DNA of 64,000 nucleotides from Doryteuthis pealeii (Eukaryota; Mollusca; Cephalopoda; Myopsida; Loliginidae), in the NCBI GenBank assembly GCA_023376005.1, contig CM042157.1, positions 90,330,987 through 90,394,986 on the forward strand. The letters are read 5' to 3'. The notes beneath the pieces are model-generated. The model was not told the DNA's origin. It saw only the letters and a list, made by a program, of their open reading frames with translations, and searched no databases. Shown one piece after another: positions 11,061 to 23,573 of this stretch. A program made the position numbers and the translations under genes. The stretch's first letter is position 1; the number at the start of each line of letters is the position of its first letter.

Positions 11061-11626
11061 TGGGCTTGTGTGTCCCCATGACACCTTGAGAGATGCTGTC
11101 AGAAGTATTTGCTTCTGGTAGGGCCAGCCCAGATGCTAAGGTCGAGATGGAGGGACCAGACGAAGAATGTTTCAGCGAAAACTCTCAAGTCCTCAATGGT
11201 GGATCAGAAACTCAGTGGCTGTGAAGGTGAATGAGGACACCAGCTCCAATTGTCTCCGCCTGCCTTACGGTTGGATCAAGCTGATGCTTTGCCAAGCTAG
11301 GGTGTGCTTTCTTGAGTATGCATCTTCAAGTACATGTTAAACAAACCCATGCACAGGCATCTTCATCAAAACAGTTAAAATATGAATTCTGGAATATGAA
11401 TTTTAACAAATACTCTATTCATTTCACTTGACTATTCAAAGAAATTATGGACAATGTTTTATATATGTGCGAGAGGTGCTTCTAGACCGAACCAAGAAGG
11501 GAAAGGCTTTCTTTTCTTTCTTTTTTAAAAATTCATACATTTCATCCATTACATATAGCAACCATGTGCAAACACCATAAAGGAAACTAGTTCTTTTTAT
11601 TATTATTTAAGTGTTGATATTGTAGA

Positions 11627-11700
11627 GACATTGTGGTGTAATGGTTATTGTTGAGAAAAAATGGAATCTGTTCAAATTTTGGATGAGGCTATTTGTGCTT
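11627..11700 (+). mobile_element. Possible tRNA-like SINE head
   Basis: 'GTGGTGTAATGGTTATTG' (11631-11648) is an A-box-like block matching the heads of family 1 SINEs. The B box is weak and no body follows. From 11710 to 12000 nothing is recognised. Confidence 0.3.
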
Positions 11701-11999
11701 ATAGAAGGGGGGGAAATATATGGGGTGAAATAGACCTTCGAATCAACAAGCTCCCGCCAAGGAGGAACCAAAAACAAGCGAGTTCTCAGTCTTCTCACAA
11801 GTCAGACCCTCTGTTGGTCAACACATTCTTTGTCTAGCAGTTGGAAAAATCCGTTGTATTCGAAATAATCTTTAGCAGTTCAAAATCACATTTCCTATTT
11901 TGTTTCGTTTCTGTTCGACTAAAATCCATTTCTTTACTGAAAAGCGCTTCGTAGACTGCTTCTGCTGCTGCTGACTGCACAGCGCTTGACTCACTTGTT

Positions 12000-12190
12000 A
12001 TTTTATGGGCATATTAGCCAAACATACGGGCACGTCAGTCAAACCTCGCGTCCTTCCAGTTCCTACATCGCATCTGTTTTTGCATGCGGGAGGACACGGG
12101 TTCAATCCCAGCAGGCAAGACAATGTCTTGCTCTTTTTCTCCATCACAGTGCTTCACTTCTTGCTAATGCCTTGAAAAATACATGAATCC
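12000..12190 (+). other. GC-richer segment with a B-box-like motif
   Basis: 'GGGTTCAATCCC' (about 12097-12108) is a near-consensus polymerase III B box, but no convincing A box lies upstream. A similar arrangement ('GTGAGTTCAATCTCC') occurs in 46445-46895. It may be another decayed SINE. The 66-codon open frame here has no recognised similarity. From 12200 to 13700 the sequence is AT-rich with several poly(T) and poly(A) runs (for example 13431-13462) and no feature I can name. Confidence 0.3.
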
Positions 12191-13422
12191 ATCTCTCCTC
12201 CTCCCAACTATGAATTAATAGATAGATGAGATAGATTTCTTTCACGTATTGAAAACTACACCTAAACATACTACCACACTTTTTTTTTTCTTTTTTTTTT
12301 TCTTGCTCAAGTAGGGTGAATTTTCAAAATTAATAATCAGATAACTTTAAGCTGCCATATTGAAATATATGTGAGAATATCAGGGTCAAAGTTTGTTTTT
12401 AACATTTTATTAACTGTTTGTGTGTGTGTGTGGGGGGGTATATGTGTAAAACTATGTGTGTACAAATATAGAAGCAATGTAAAGTTTTTTTTTGAGTATT
12501 TACATTAAATCAAAATGACTAAACATCCATTAGCAAATAAGTATTTCTGATTGTGAAATTGGAACCTCAGCCTGATGACCAAGAAATATAAGATTCTGTA
12601 TTCTAGGATGATTACAGCATAAACATTATTTCTCCAAGGAAAACAAACTTAATGACCCTTTTCATTGGTTGTTATTTACTAAGATTTTCCTTATGTTATT
12701 ACACAGCACCTACTCTTACTACTACCCTTCTCATTGGCTGTTTTATTTGTAAACTCAGCAATAGGAATATTATAAATATCTACATAAGCTGAAAAGGAAA
12801 TGCATTTTCTAATGTCTAAGTACATTTTGAATTGTTAGCATGCATTGTTAAATTAGCCATGCTGCAAAATTCAGGGATTAATTTGCCACTGAGCCTTCTT
12901 TATTTTCTGTTTAATTTAATGTAATGTATGACTAATTTCAAATTAGCATTGATAATGTGTTTCAGTAAAAATCCATTTAAAAAATTTCTTTCATTCCTGA
13001 TAAAAATTCTGATTTTAAACAATTCTCACCCCCCCTCCTCATATTTTTCCACAACTACAGAGTAAAATTAAAAGGTTGTTTTAACATTAGATTTCTTTCA
13101 GAGCATTTAGTTTTGATTAACTTCATTCAAAAAGACATTGATTTGATTATATTACTATATTTGACATATCAGTGTTTGCTTCTTTTTTTTTTTTTTTAAG
13201 ATGTTGTCAAAATTGGCATATTTTTGTTTGATATTTATTTATGATAGAAGAAATTAAGTTACATTTTAGCATGTTATTTTTTTTTATTTTTTTTTAAAAA
13301 AAATTCTTTTTTAAAGAAATGTGAAAATGCAATTTAGGTATATATAAAAAAAAAAGAAAAAAAAGATTAATGCAGTTTATGGTACTTTAGATATGTCTAA
13401 AAGTCGTTTTGTGACATTTTCA

Positions 13423-13466
<44 letters not shown>

Positions 13467-13707
13467 TTGAGTAGATCAGTTTCTAGTAATGAAATCAATA
13501 TTTACTTGAGAATAATCAATGTTATACAATGTGCAAGATAGCCACATGTTTTAAATATTCAAATAAAGTTTTGAAAATATTTTCACCCACTTGCTTTTTA
13601 TTTGGTTGCTTCCACATAAGTTAAGCAAAAAAAATCTGCTGGACTGTATTTCTAAATGCAATTTTCTACTTAAATGTAGCAAAACTATTCTATTTTTAAA
13701 CAAATTA

Positions 13708-14215
13708 TAAAGGGTACTGAAAAAGTGGATACTTTACAACTATGAAATACAAGAGATGGTGAGACAAGTAAAATGAACCATCATTAACTTTAGCAAAATG
13801 CAGTCTTCATTCAAACAAGGTCATACTGTGTATCTGATAAGAGTGGAAGTTCTCTACAATAAACTCCTTCAGAGAAAACAAACAAAGGATTTGAACAAGT
13901 AGTTTACAATTGGACCATCAGCCTACAATTGATAAGAAGAGTCCAGAACTAGTTAAGAGAAAGGGTGTAATATTCCATTCTAATAATGTTATCCAGCATG
14001 TTTGTTTTGGTGACGGCCAGCCTGGGAAGCTTTCTGTCATCTGCCATAGTCAGCAGATATTGGATTACCATTTATTTTTAGTCTTTAGAGAATTCTTTTT
14101 TTCTTTGGAAAAATCACAAAAGATGGCTACTGCAGTTTTTTGCTGGGGAAGTTCTGGAAGAAGAAATTATGAAGTTACTTGAAAGATGTCAGAATGTAAT
14201 GGGGCAAAAGATGAA
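13708..14215 (+). pseudogene. mariner-family transposase relic (C-terminal part)
   Basis: Conceptual translation shows 'KWILYNYEIQ', then 'KSPELVKRKGVIFHSNN', then 'LDYHLF..FREFF' and 'MATAVF'. These line up with the mariner transposase order 'KWILYNN', 'KRPELVNRKGVIFHHDNARPH' and 'SDYHLFRSLQNFL'. The catalytic DDD/E-type aspartate in 'HDNARPH' is replaced here (HSNN), and there are stops and probable internal deletions. It would have acted as a cut-and-paste DNA transposase; this copy is dead. Confidence 0.75.
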
Positions 14216-14764
14216 ATATAGAGAGAGTACAATTTGAAATGTAATTTATTATATAGGCCTTTGTAGGTATGAATAAGTGTTCTTTTATAAAAATTATATT
14301 ATTTCATGGGAAAAGATTAAATATTTTATAAATTTTAAATCAATTTTGATTTAAAAAAAAAAATACAAAAATTGATTTGTATGATTTTATAATTGTTATT
14401 ATATATATAACAGTTATTAATTAAGCATTCAAACTTCATGTAAAAATATATAATCAAAAACTTGCTGCTTTTCAGATTTGAAAGATTTTAAAAGATTAAT
14501 CTGGAATCATTCAATTTAATAAATTTGCTGTGTTTTTAAAAATATTAACAATTTTATTATGCAGTTACTAAATGAAAAAATGGAAACTGTTATATATTAT
14601 GTCATAAGTTCATGATAGCAGAAGTTATTTGTTCTTTTTTCCACTTTCCTTATGTTCAGAGAAATAAAAACAGTTCAATGCTTGCTAAAACAAATTAACT
14701 CAAATACTTTTTTTCTGATTATGATAAACTACTTTCCCTTTGAAGTAAAAAAAAGTTTTTTTGT

Positions 14765-14835
14765 TTTTTTGTTGTTTAATGGCATATTAACCTTCTTGAG
14801 TTATCTAATTCCAAAGCCATCCTTATAGAAAAGAA
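14765..14835 (-). mobile_element. Tail fragment of the family C / SINE 3 group
   Basis: On the minus strand it reads 'GGTTAATATGCCATTAAACA' after 'GATAACTCAAGAA', resembling the 'GGTTGATATGCC' tail shared by family C and the SINE at 56790-57013. Short and diverged. The flanking 14220-15190 is otherwise featureless AT-rich DNA. Confidence 0.45.
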
Positions 14836-15187
14836 GGAAAATAAATTGCAAATATTTTAAGATTATCAAGAATAAATAAATTCAAATAATTTTTGTACAT
14901 ATTGAATATATTTCCTTAAGGTGCTTGGTTGTAGTCGGATATTGCTTTTTTGTGAAAAATACGTGACAGTTTTTAAGAAAAGATTTTGTAAAGTGTTTTT
15001 GTTTGTGAGATAACTTTGGTAAATGTCCTTCTTTCTTGACAACTGATAATCTCTTCTTTGTAGTTGTTTGATTTTATAGTTAAACAAATTGGGGTAAATC
15101 CATTTTGTATATCTCACTACAACTCACAGAAACAAAAAGGTTTTATGTACTTTGTTGAACCTTTGACTGCTCCTAACTATTCGAGGA

Positions 15188-15189
<2 letters not shown>

Positions 15190-15276
<87 letters not shown>
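15190..15276. repeat. (CT)n microsatellite
   Basis: An uninterrupted CT tract of about 86 bp ending at the boundary of a family J inverted-repeat arm (15277). The poly Leu-Ser frame across it is an artefact. Such long pure polypyrimidine tracts can adopt triplex-type structures. Confidence 0.95.
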
Positions 15277-15278
<2 letters not shown>

Positions 15279-15300
15279 GTTAGACTTATAGGAAATAACC
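15277..15300 (-). mobile_element. Family J terminal arm (isolated)
   Basis: 'TGTTAGACTTATAGGAAATA' + 'ACC' is the terminal repeat of the palindrome at 49823-49992 and faces the arm starting at 15963. The 660 bp between them is not family sequence that I recognise. Confidence 0.6.
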
Positions 15301-15962
15301 AACTTTAAAGATCAATTTACATTTTCATCAGTTTTGACTTCAACTTTAATCAACTAAGAGGAGAAAAAAAAAGTTTTTTATGCTACAGCCTTAATATTGA
15401 AAGAAAATCAATATCTGTGATACAAATAAAGATTTATATCATTTTTCTTTCACTAGTTTTACAAATAAAATATTTAAAGATTTTTATCAGAATATATTTT
15501 AAAGTAAACAGCTAAAATGTCACCAACAAGTAAATTAGGCAATAAATGGTTAAATGTCAAGAGAGATCAGTGAAGGATGAAAAAAAAACATTTCTTTAAA
15601 ATCTGGTAATAACAGTTACAAAGAATCAAGTTGTGAAAAGGCAAAGTTTATTGTGAAAAAGGGACATAATACAGCAATATTAACAAAAATGGGTAGAATT
15701 TACTGGTTCACTCTGATTAAATAAGAATTAGAATTGATGAAGATGGAAGAAGAATTAGAAAAATGAACCTGAGAGGAAGGAAAGGATAAGTGCTTCCGAA
15801 GGCAAAAGAGCGAACAATGAAGGATAGTGTGCATAAATCCAACAAGGAGTTGGAAGATCAGAACAAAGATGAATTCAGACCTAGCCAGATACATACATAC
15901 CAATTTAAAAAAAATAATTGGCTGCATTAATTATAGAAGCTACACAAATGTAAAATTTTAAG

Positions 15963-16100
15963 GTTATTTCCTATAAGTCTAACATGATCAAAGGGGAACC
16001 ACTCTTGACTGATAAATTATTTATTTATTTATTGATCTACTAGGACAAAAGAAGATGGGTTTAGGGTTAGTTTAATGGGAAAATAAATAATTTATCTTTT
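15963..16100 (+). mobile_element. Family J fold-back, partial copy
   Basis: It starts 'GGTTATTTCCTATAAGTCTA' and continues through 'GGGGAACCACTCTTGACTGA' and 'GATGGGTTTAGGGTTAGTTT', matching 49823-49960, but the right arm is missing. From 16100 to 16870 I see only AT-rich sequence. Confidence 0.8.
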
Positions 16101-16875
16101 TTAAATTGGTTCTTCAAATTCTCTTCTTTAAAAAAAATTAAAAATAAATTCAGTGACAGTTCCTTTGTTAGCCAAAATCTATCGCAGACTTACCTTGTAA
16201 ATGATTGATTAATTGTATTTTTTTATTTATTTGACCTTTTTATAATCTCTATTATAATGATCTGATTTTTGTTTGTATGTAACCGAAACACAGCAGAAAT
16301 AGTACATCATAAGTAAGATTTTTCTTAGTGTAATATTAAAATGTTTTAACTTAGAGAATAAAACAATTTCTAATCTAATTTTAACCTAGTAATAATAGTA
16401 ATGGGGTCTGAGTTTGTTCTAACCTTGATGTTCGTTTGATTTCTATTTGTTTGAATATCCAGCCAAGGGAGACACTCCTAGTGTAGATTTTTTCAATTTG
16501 AAATTCTAATTTCCGTGGCTACATGTTTTTTAAAGTGTGATATGAAAACAGTCTTCTAAATTATTAAGTTAGAACTTAATGGCTTGAAGGCATATATAGT
16601 AAATAATACAATTAAATAATCTCGTAATTAAAATCTGAGAAGGAAATAATATCAGAATTGGAAGAGAAAATATATTGTAAAAAATTACAAATCGCTTCAA
16701 TATAATGATTATTTTATTTTATCAGTATCATCATTTTCATTTCCTTTTCCATTATGAGTTTTTTGTTTTCAGGCTTCAACTGAAATGACACGATTCAATG
16801 TTACAATATAATTCTAATACAATTGATGCTAATGAAACATGGCATTGATTTAATAAATAAAATCAATAATGAAAA

Positions 16876-17468
16876 CCGTCCTGTCAGCTGGGGGCGTTAG
16901 AATGCACCGAATACACCTCTGCAGAGGCGTAAGACTCCCCCAATGGGGCCACCTGTTGGCCATGGGTGGCGACCCGCGATGCTTAAGGATAGAATCCGGT
17001 GGTTCAGCAGTCCATGACTTGCAATACTCCACTTTTGCCCTATCTTGGGCTAGATGGGCGGTCAGAGAGGCCCCCTCTGATCAATCGGCTGGTCACGTCA
17101 AGCCCTAGCACCTATTTGATTTTCCCAACCCTATTGCCCTTATGACAAGCCCCAACCCCTTTTTATCATATGGGTGCTAGAAGGTGGTGACTGAGGGTCT
17201 ACATGTCCTGGGAATGACGTTAAACTCTATCTGATGGTGAGGTTCCAGTTTTGGAGGTTTGGGGAGTGTGCAGCACCCCTTCATCACCATTGCTCCCTGG
17301 TCCACTCTGACCTGGAGTGGTAGTACCTGTTAGGATCCCATCTATGGGTTAAATAGAAAAATGTATTTATAAAAAAATTGTATTATCCATTAAGAATTGA
17401 TTTATTTCAAAACTTTATTGGCATTAAATGACCCACTGAGGTTGATATGCCATAAAACAAAACAAACC
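16876..17468 (+). mobile_element. Family C retroelement, copy 2
   Basis: A near full-length copy matching 4049-4656 along its length, ending in the (ACAAA)n-like tail. The flanks read AATAATGAAAA on the left (about 16865-16875) and AATAATGGAAAA on the right (about 17476-17487), an imperfect 11-12-bp duplication of ordinary length, unlike copy 1. No intact ORF. Confidence 0.8.
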
Positions 17469-17929
17469 AAACCAAATAATGGAAAATATTCCTGAAATTA
17501 TTGTGAAATTTTCCAAACAAGGAGATCCATTAGAAAAATTACCTTAGGACAGTAATCATCCATCTTGTAAAAGAAAAGAAAAGATAAAGCTGGGGGGGGG
17601 GATTTGGAATTATACCAAGTATGGAAAACTATTGAAATGCTTTAAGTTAGCAAGATGGATATGAAAAATTGGAAGTAAATGAAAAATTGAAACCTGAAAA
17701 TAAAATTATTAAAGATATTAAATACATTTTGTAAACCATTATTCAAATATGTAAAATCAAAAACTAAAAGACAAGATGGGAATTAAAGGACATACAAGTT
17801 GAAACAGGTGCTATTAGAAAGATTGTTTTTTTTTCAATCTGTTCATTTTTTGGTATTGCTTGGTCCATTAAAAAAAGTTATGAGGAGGGTGGGGAAAATA
17901 TGTATGAACTAAAAATAGGAGCTAAAGGT

Positions 17930-18400
17930 ACAAAACTATTATTATTCAAGTTGGATGTTAGTAAAAGGAAAGGACCTGATGAAATTCACCCCATTAAATG
18001 AAAGCTTTATCAATGCAAATGAATTCTTAAGAAATGTATATGAAATGATTTGGAAACCAGCAATTGTAATAACACTACATAAAAAAAAGTTTGATACATT
18101 TCAAAAGTAATTACTAACTAGTATTACTAACATGTATTTTGTGTAAGGTTTTTAAAAAATTGATTAGAAACATATTAAATTTTATAGAGGAAAATATAAA
18201 TTTTAATCAACATGGTTTCAAATCAACATTCTCTAACATTTTGGAAAGTATTGATATTATATATTAATATTTATAGAGGGATATAAGGTAGTTATTATAT
18301 ATTTTGATGTTAACAATGCATTTGATATAGTATATTAAAAATTAAGTCTATTATCAAATTGTTTTTTTTGGGGGGGGGGTTCCGCTAATTGATTAATATA
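17930..18400 (+). pseudogene. Decayed LINE reverse transcriptase (CR1/Jockey-like)
   Basis: Across several frames the translation preserves 'KRKGPDEIHPI', 'NVYEMIWKPAIV', 'LTSITNMYFV', 'NFNQHGF' and 'IYFDVNNAFDIVY'. These correspond in order to the non-LTR reverse transcriptase signatures 'GPDGIHP', 'WK.A.V.P.FKKG', 'YRPISLTS', 'QHGFR' and 'DFSKAFD'. Many stops and frameshifts show an old, dead copy. The enzyme would have copied LINE RNA at a nicked target. Upstream 17470-17930 and downstream 18400-19680 show nothing further that I can assign. Confidence 0.7.
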
Positions 18401-19687
18401 TTTTGGGACCAAATTTCATAATCAAATCAAAAAAAGTAAGAGCATAGAAAATTTAAAGATAGAATTGGATGAATTAAGAAATAATGGTAAGAAAGAATTG
18501 ACATTTTTTGGAACTATCAAATGAAATATTTAACAGAATTTGATGTGGATATAGATAGTGTATTAATATTGTATATGTTCTGTGCAAAGATTTTTTTTCT
18601 TTTAAAAGTTGATGTTAGAAAATAGTAAAAAGGGGAAAATTCCCAATGGAGGCATAACAGATAAATACAAAATATATAGTTGAACATTCATCATATGCTT
18701 ACATTGAAGGTAAATTTCAAAATTGAACAAACAAAATGGTAACATTACTAAGTGAACTAAAATCTTCTAAGGAGACTAAGTTTTAAGAGTTCTGTTCTCT
18801 GTAAAAGTCTATTGCAATTCAGTTATTAATTCAAATAATCATATGAATTCTAAAAATAGTAAAATGACTTTACATTAATCTTAATAACTGCCTTCTACTG
18901 AATTTTCAAAATGTCTTCCAATCATCTCCATTTAAATCCACAAGTCTATTAAAATAAATAGCTTTAATTTTTGTGCAAATCATATCTAACAATTTGGTAT
19001 TAAATTATAACTTACACCTCTTTTCTGAAAATATGAGATTCCATTTAGTTTTTTATAGCAACATTTATTTCAAAGTGTATAAGAATATTTATATAAGTAA
19101 TTTCATTATGTAAATTTTAAATATAGTTTTAATAAAAATGAATTTCTTGTTTTCCTAACTTGGTCAAAATTCAAATAATGGATTTAAAAAGTGCTACATG
19201 AGTTTTCAGCAGAAGGATTAAAAAAAGATAACAGCATTTTGACATTATAATAGCCAACATGATAGGGTTTTATTGCCAAAGGGGAAATTTGTTGGTTTAT
19301 TACTCGGCCTATCCTGTACATTTGTTATCAAAATGGAAGATTCTTCTCTCTCCACCTGTTGACAAAATGTCATATGATGAGTTATTTTCTTTATTCTGAA
19401 AGACAAATTTCACATAAATATGCATTGCTGAAATATTATCTTTCTCTGATTTAAGATAAAAAGCAGATAATTTTAAAACAAGACTGAAAAGCATTGAAAT
19501 AATAAAATTCCACTGCTGCCAACGTTTCATATCATGTAGCCATATCTTTTATTTCACAAATATGTGAGCAATTTATAGAAAAAGTAATCTTCAAGACATT
19601 CTAGTGATTTCACTAAAAATCTTGGTGTGTATGTATGCATCCGCGCATACTTCCATAGAAGTGAAAAACTCTACAACTAGTGATTTG

Positions 19688-19688
19688 G

Positions 19689-19746
<58 letters not shown>
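19688..19746. repeat. (TA)n microsatellite
   Basis: About 60 bp of alternating TA with one phase break near 19721. It lies about 150 bp left of a Helitron terminus. Confidence 0.9.
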
Positions 19747-19893
19747 ATATGTATAACTTATATGGAAGTGTAAATACTGCTCTGTATGAAATATCATAAT
19801 TGTAATACATTGAGCTTTCCTGAGAACTTAAAAGAATTTTCATATGTATCTATTGGCATGTGTGTGTATGTATGTATGTGTATATATATATTA

Positions 19894-19935
19894 CTAGAAA
19901 AGACGTGACCCGTTGGGTCACCCATTGAGCTCGGG
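19894..19935 (-). mobile_element. Helitron 3' terminus
   Basis: Read on the minus strand the segment ends ...GTGACCCAACGGGTCAC GTCTTTT CTAG followed by T. That is a 7-bp perfect hairpin (19905-19911 with 19915-19921) seven bases before a terminal CTAG (19894-19897), with T next to it as expected for A/T target insertion. The matching 5' TC end to the right was not found. The fold-back at 20047-20869 may lie inside the same element. Confidence 0.7.
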
Positions 19936-20046
19936 TTAAATTGTTTAAAAAAATCACAATAATGTAATTTATTTTTAATACATTTTAAACTATTTATCGG
20001 TCAATTTTGCTCAAATTTATCATAAACATGGCTGTCTAAGATGATG

Positions 20047-20869
20047 TAAAATCTGTATTTTACAAAATAAATTTACCCCCACCTCTACCCGATTGAAAAA
20101 AATTACTAAAAATCAGGTAATTTTCCAATTTTAATGAAATTTTCACTGTTGATTTATCAATAAATTATATAATGCATCAGTTATTTTATTTCAAAACCTA
20201 ACTTAATTAGGTATTTCTGCTATGGTAAATTAATATATAAAATCCATTTAAAATATGAAATGTCTGATTTTAAGTTTCAAATTTCATATTTTTAGATTCT
20301 AAAAACAAATATTTAATGACTACTTTAGTTTACTATTGCTATCTAATAATTTTTGTAGAAATACTCTATTGAAAATTTAAACCCCCTCCTCTTAAACAGA
20401 AAAAAATATTGATATATATTTTTTCTTTTATAAGATAATAGCCAATTAAAACGAAAAGAGTAAAGAAAAGATGTACAAAAATTATTATTTTTAGTTTTTA
20501 TTCTACATTTTATTTTCCGATTTTCAGTACTTATTTTCTACCAGGATAGCTCCCTTAAATTTTTTTTCTTCTATTTACACCTTCAGTCTTTTGTCTTTTT
20601 ATTTATACTGTAATTAGTTTCTACTTTACATAACCCCAATTGATATTTTGTGCCCCCACCCAAAAAAAAAAAAACATGGGGAGGAGGGGGCAAAGTTAAG
20701 TGACCTGAAAAAAATCGGAAAGTTTTGAAATAAAATAACTGATGCATTATAAAATTCATTCATTGATAAATCAACACTGAAAATTTCATTAAAATCAGAT
20801 AATTCCCTGATTTTTGGTAATTTTATTTAAATCGGAGGGGGGGGTTATTTTGCAAAATATGGATTTTAC
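20047..20869. mobile_element. Large fold-back element
   Basis: The left arm 20047-20198 is the reverse complement, with scattered mismatches, of 20722-20869: for example 'AATGCATCAGTTATTTTATT' and 'AATAAAATAACTGATGCATT'. The roughly 520-bp middle is AT-rich, with no ORF. Long arms without a gene indicate a MITE or fold-back element; no target duplication could be fixed. Featureless AT-rich DNA continues to about 21770. Confidence 0.75.
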
Positions 20870-21774
20870 TGCAACTTTGCCAGTGCCTAATATTTTTCAT
20901 TTAGAATAATTTTTTGTATCTTTATCTTTCACAAAATATAAATAAATATAAATAAACTTTTGTATTAAACCTGAGTTATTTTAACATTACTTGCATTCAT
21001 AATAAAAATATTTACAGGGCCGGTAAAATAAGCATAAAAGTAGGTTTGTCTTACTAAATTTTTACTCAGTTATTTTATTCGTTTCGTCTTTGACCCTATA
21101 AATTTTAAAAATTAATAATTAAAGTAAATTTTAAAAAATTTTAAAACCTGACATCAATTTTATTTCTTTTTTTTTTTTTTTTTTTTTTTACAACCAAGAA
21201 AACAATTTTAAGTCACATTGTGTACGAATCTTATTTACATTTTTTTTAGAAATCAAACAATTATCTTATGTTTACCTTCCTTCAATAAATTTTAAGTAGA
21301 GCTTTGTAAAAAAAAAAAAAAAACTAGATAGTCAGTCAGTCAATTCCCATTGCCTGCTTGAACAGGAATTAATTTCTCTCTCTCTCTCTCTGAGCAATTA
21401 GAGAAAGTAACACATATACCAAGTAGGTATTCTAAATGTATTGAGAGGGGAAGAAAGAAACAGGCTATAAGTATAGACAGAGAATGGTGGATTTTTTACT
21501 TAATTGCAAATTACGACTAATTAGAACAAATGAAATGGAATTTTTTTCAAACGTTAATTAGATATAGGATTAAATTATATTCTGGGATGTGTTTTGTGTC
21601 ATTAAACTATTTAGGAAAAAAGTCTTTAGGTGGCAAAAGTTGATTCGCTCAGCTTTAGTATAATAATAGATATATATAATAACTGTGTTTCTATGTATAT
21701 TTATGGGTATGCATTGTAGATATATAGAGGATAAAGAAAGTCCCAAATAGAAACATTCCCAACTCATCTGGTCT

Positions 21775-22410
21775 ATTGGATAACCTAGCAAAAAAGTCCT
21801 AGCAAGATTTTTATGAGTAGTATACTTAAAATAATATACTTAAAATCTTAAAATGTTTTTAGAAAATAAAGTGATTTAGTGTCTAATTTGAAACTGAATT
21901 ATGATTTTGTGGTACTTGCATTTCTGCCCAACAACAATTTTTAAAATTATTCAGATGCTCTTGTAAAATACATCTATAAGATGATTGAGGGGGAAGTCAT
22001 CAGCGTTGTTATATCCTTGGGATCATTGGAAATTTCTGGTCTTTCAACAACGGATTTCCTCGCCCTGGGGACCAATCGGGGCTGATTAAATCCCGAACCT
22101 TCCCTCTTGGCATATGACCTCGCATCTTGATGACCATAGTTTTATTGTACTGGTCACCTGACCTCCAGCCAATGGCAATAGAGCTCTCCTTATTTATATT
22201 ACATTCATTTTATTACTCGAGTTTGGTCTTACTACCAGGAAGAATGGTTGTTGTAAGTTTTTTTTTTTAACCCCCCCCCTCTTTGTTGAATTTTTAAATT
22301 TTAAAATTTCTATTTATTTATACTTAATATAATGGAGATTATTACTATGAAATGCTAATTAGAATCCTTCATTCTTTCCTAAATAGAAACATCAATATCA
22401 TCAGAATACA
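21775..22410 (+). repeat. Dispersed repeat H, copy split by an insertion
   Basis: Left part 21775-21960 and right part 22322-22410 match the repeat at 22520-22740, 28655-28800, 29060-29275 and 54720-54910. The shared right-hand block is 'ATGAAATGCTAATTAGAATC' then 'CTTTCCTAAATAGAAACATC'. About 360 bp separates the parts, including a GC-richer stretch (about 21985-22210) with a CCAAT box ('CCAGCCAATGGC') and TATA-like sequence. The insert may be a solo LTR, but the termini are not clear. Confidence 0.55.
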
Positions 22411-22466
22411 GTGTGAGTATGGGCATAAATCTTTTTTGATTTGCATAGGTGTACATTTCATAACAG

Positions 22467-22467
<1 letters not shown>

Positions 22468-22501
<34 letters not shown>
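22468..22501. repeat. (TA)n microsatellite
   Basis: About 34 bp of TA repeats separating two copies of repeat H. Confidence 0.9.
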
Positions 22502-22505
<4 letters not shown>

Positions 22506-22519
22506 AACCTAACAAAGAC

Positions 22520-22740
22520 AGCACATCATAGCAAGACTTTTGTTTGAGTGGTACACTTGAAATGCCCTAACTTATAAACCAATTTATAGTCCAATTTGAA
22601 GCAGTATTGTAATTTTCTGGATTCTGACTTTTAAAAAAAATTTTAATTATCCAAATTCTCAGTATAATAGATAATGATGGAATGTTAATGACAATCCTTA
22701 ATTCCTTCCTAAAGAGAAACATCAGTATCATCAGGGACCA
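22520..22740 (+). repeat. Dispersed repeat H, copy 2
   Basis: Shares 'AGTGGTACACTTGAAATGCC', 'CAATTTATAGTCCAATTTGA' and 'CCTAAAGAGAAACATCAGTA' with the other H copies. No ORF and no obvious terminal repeats. Origin unknown, possibly decayed LINE 3' sequence. From 22750 to 23560 nothing is recognised. Confidence 0.55.
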
Positions 22741-23573
22741 AAGTTATAATAGGAATCCAACCGTCTTGTGGGTCTTCTGTTTTTCTTTTATAAAAATCTT
22801 TTGAATTAAATATGCAAATATATATTAAATTGCATATTTTAATCTACAGAGGTATGTTTAATCACCTTAAGAAATTTGATTATACATTTTATTTTGAAAA
22901 TAATTTTGTTTCAGTTACTTCTTTATGGTTATTGTACAATTTAAAAAACAAATAAATAGTAATCACTAATGATTCCTGTGTTTGGATTTAGTGCTGGCAT
23001 AACTATCTCATGATGCATCCACCAAAAGTGACACATTGCATAATTAAATATATCATATTTCATCCCAGTAATTTTTGACACTCAATTTACAATTGGCAAT
23101 CATACGCTAGAGAGTAGTGCTTTGTTTATTCTCTTATGTAATATTTGTAGTTTTCTACTTTGTTGAAAATTCTGTCAATAAATTTGATTAAAAACAAATC
23201 TATTGTGATTAACTAATCAAGATTTAATGAATTTTCTGCTGCTTTTAGTAACTGATTTAACTCCAAATATTGAATTTTGGTGAAATGAAAACAAACTCAA
23301 ATGCCTCTTTAAATGAAATAATGCTAATTTTTTTTCTTTAAATATCTAACAAACTTAAATATATTTATATAGATATTTTTACAAGATTTAATTGGAGTAC
23401 AAGATTTGTATGGAGTATCTGAACCTGGGCATAGAACAATTGATACATAGAATGTGAAAGATTAGCCACCACTGATTTACAGTTTATTTTAGAATTATTT
23501 TTCAGATTTCTCATGAATAAAAAAGACTTTGAAATTTGGTTTCATTGATAACCTACCTAATGATTTTGAGTAT

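Noticed and set aside
15064..15291. Small protein with a Leu-Ser tail
   Set aside because: Its C-terminal part is the (CT)n tract; nothing upstream is conserved.
16741..16790. Splice acceptor before a coding exon ('TTGTTTTCAG')
   Set aside because: The following sequence has stops in all frames and no protein similarity I recognise.
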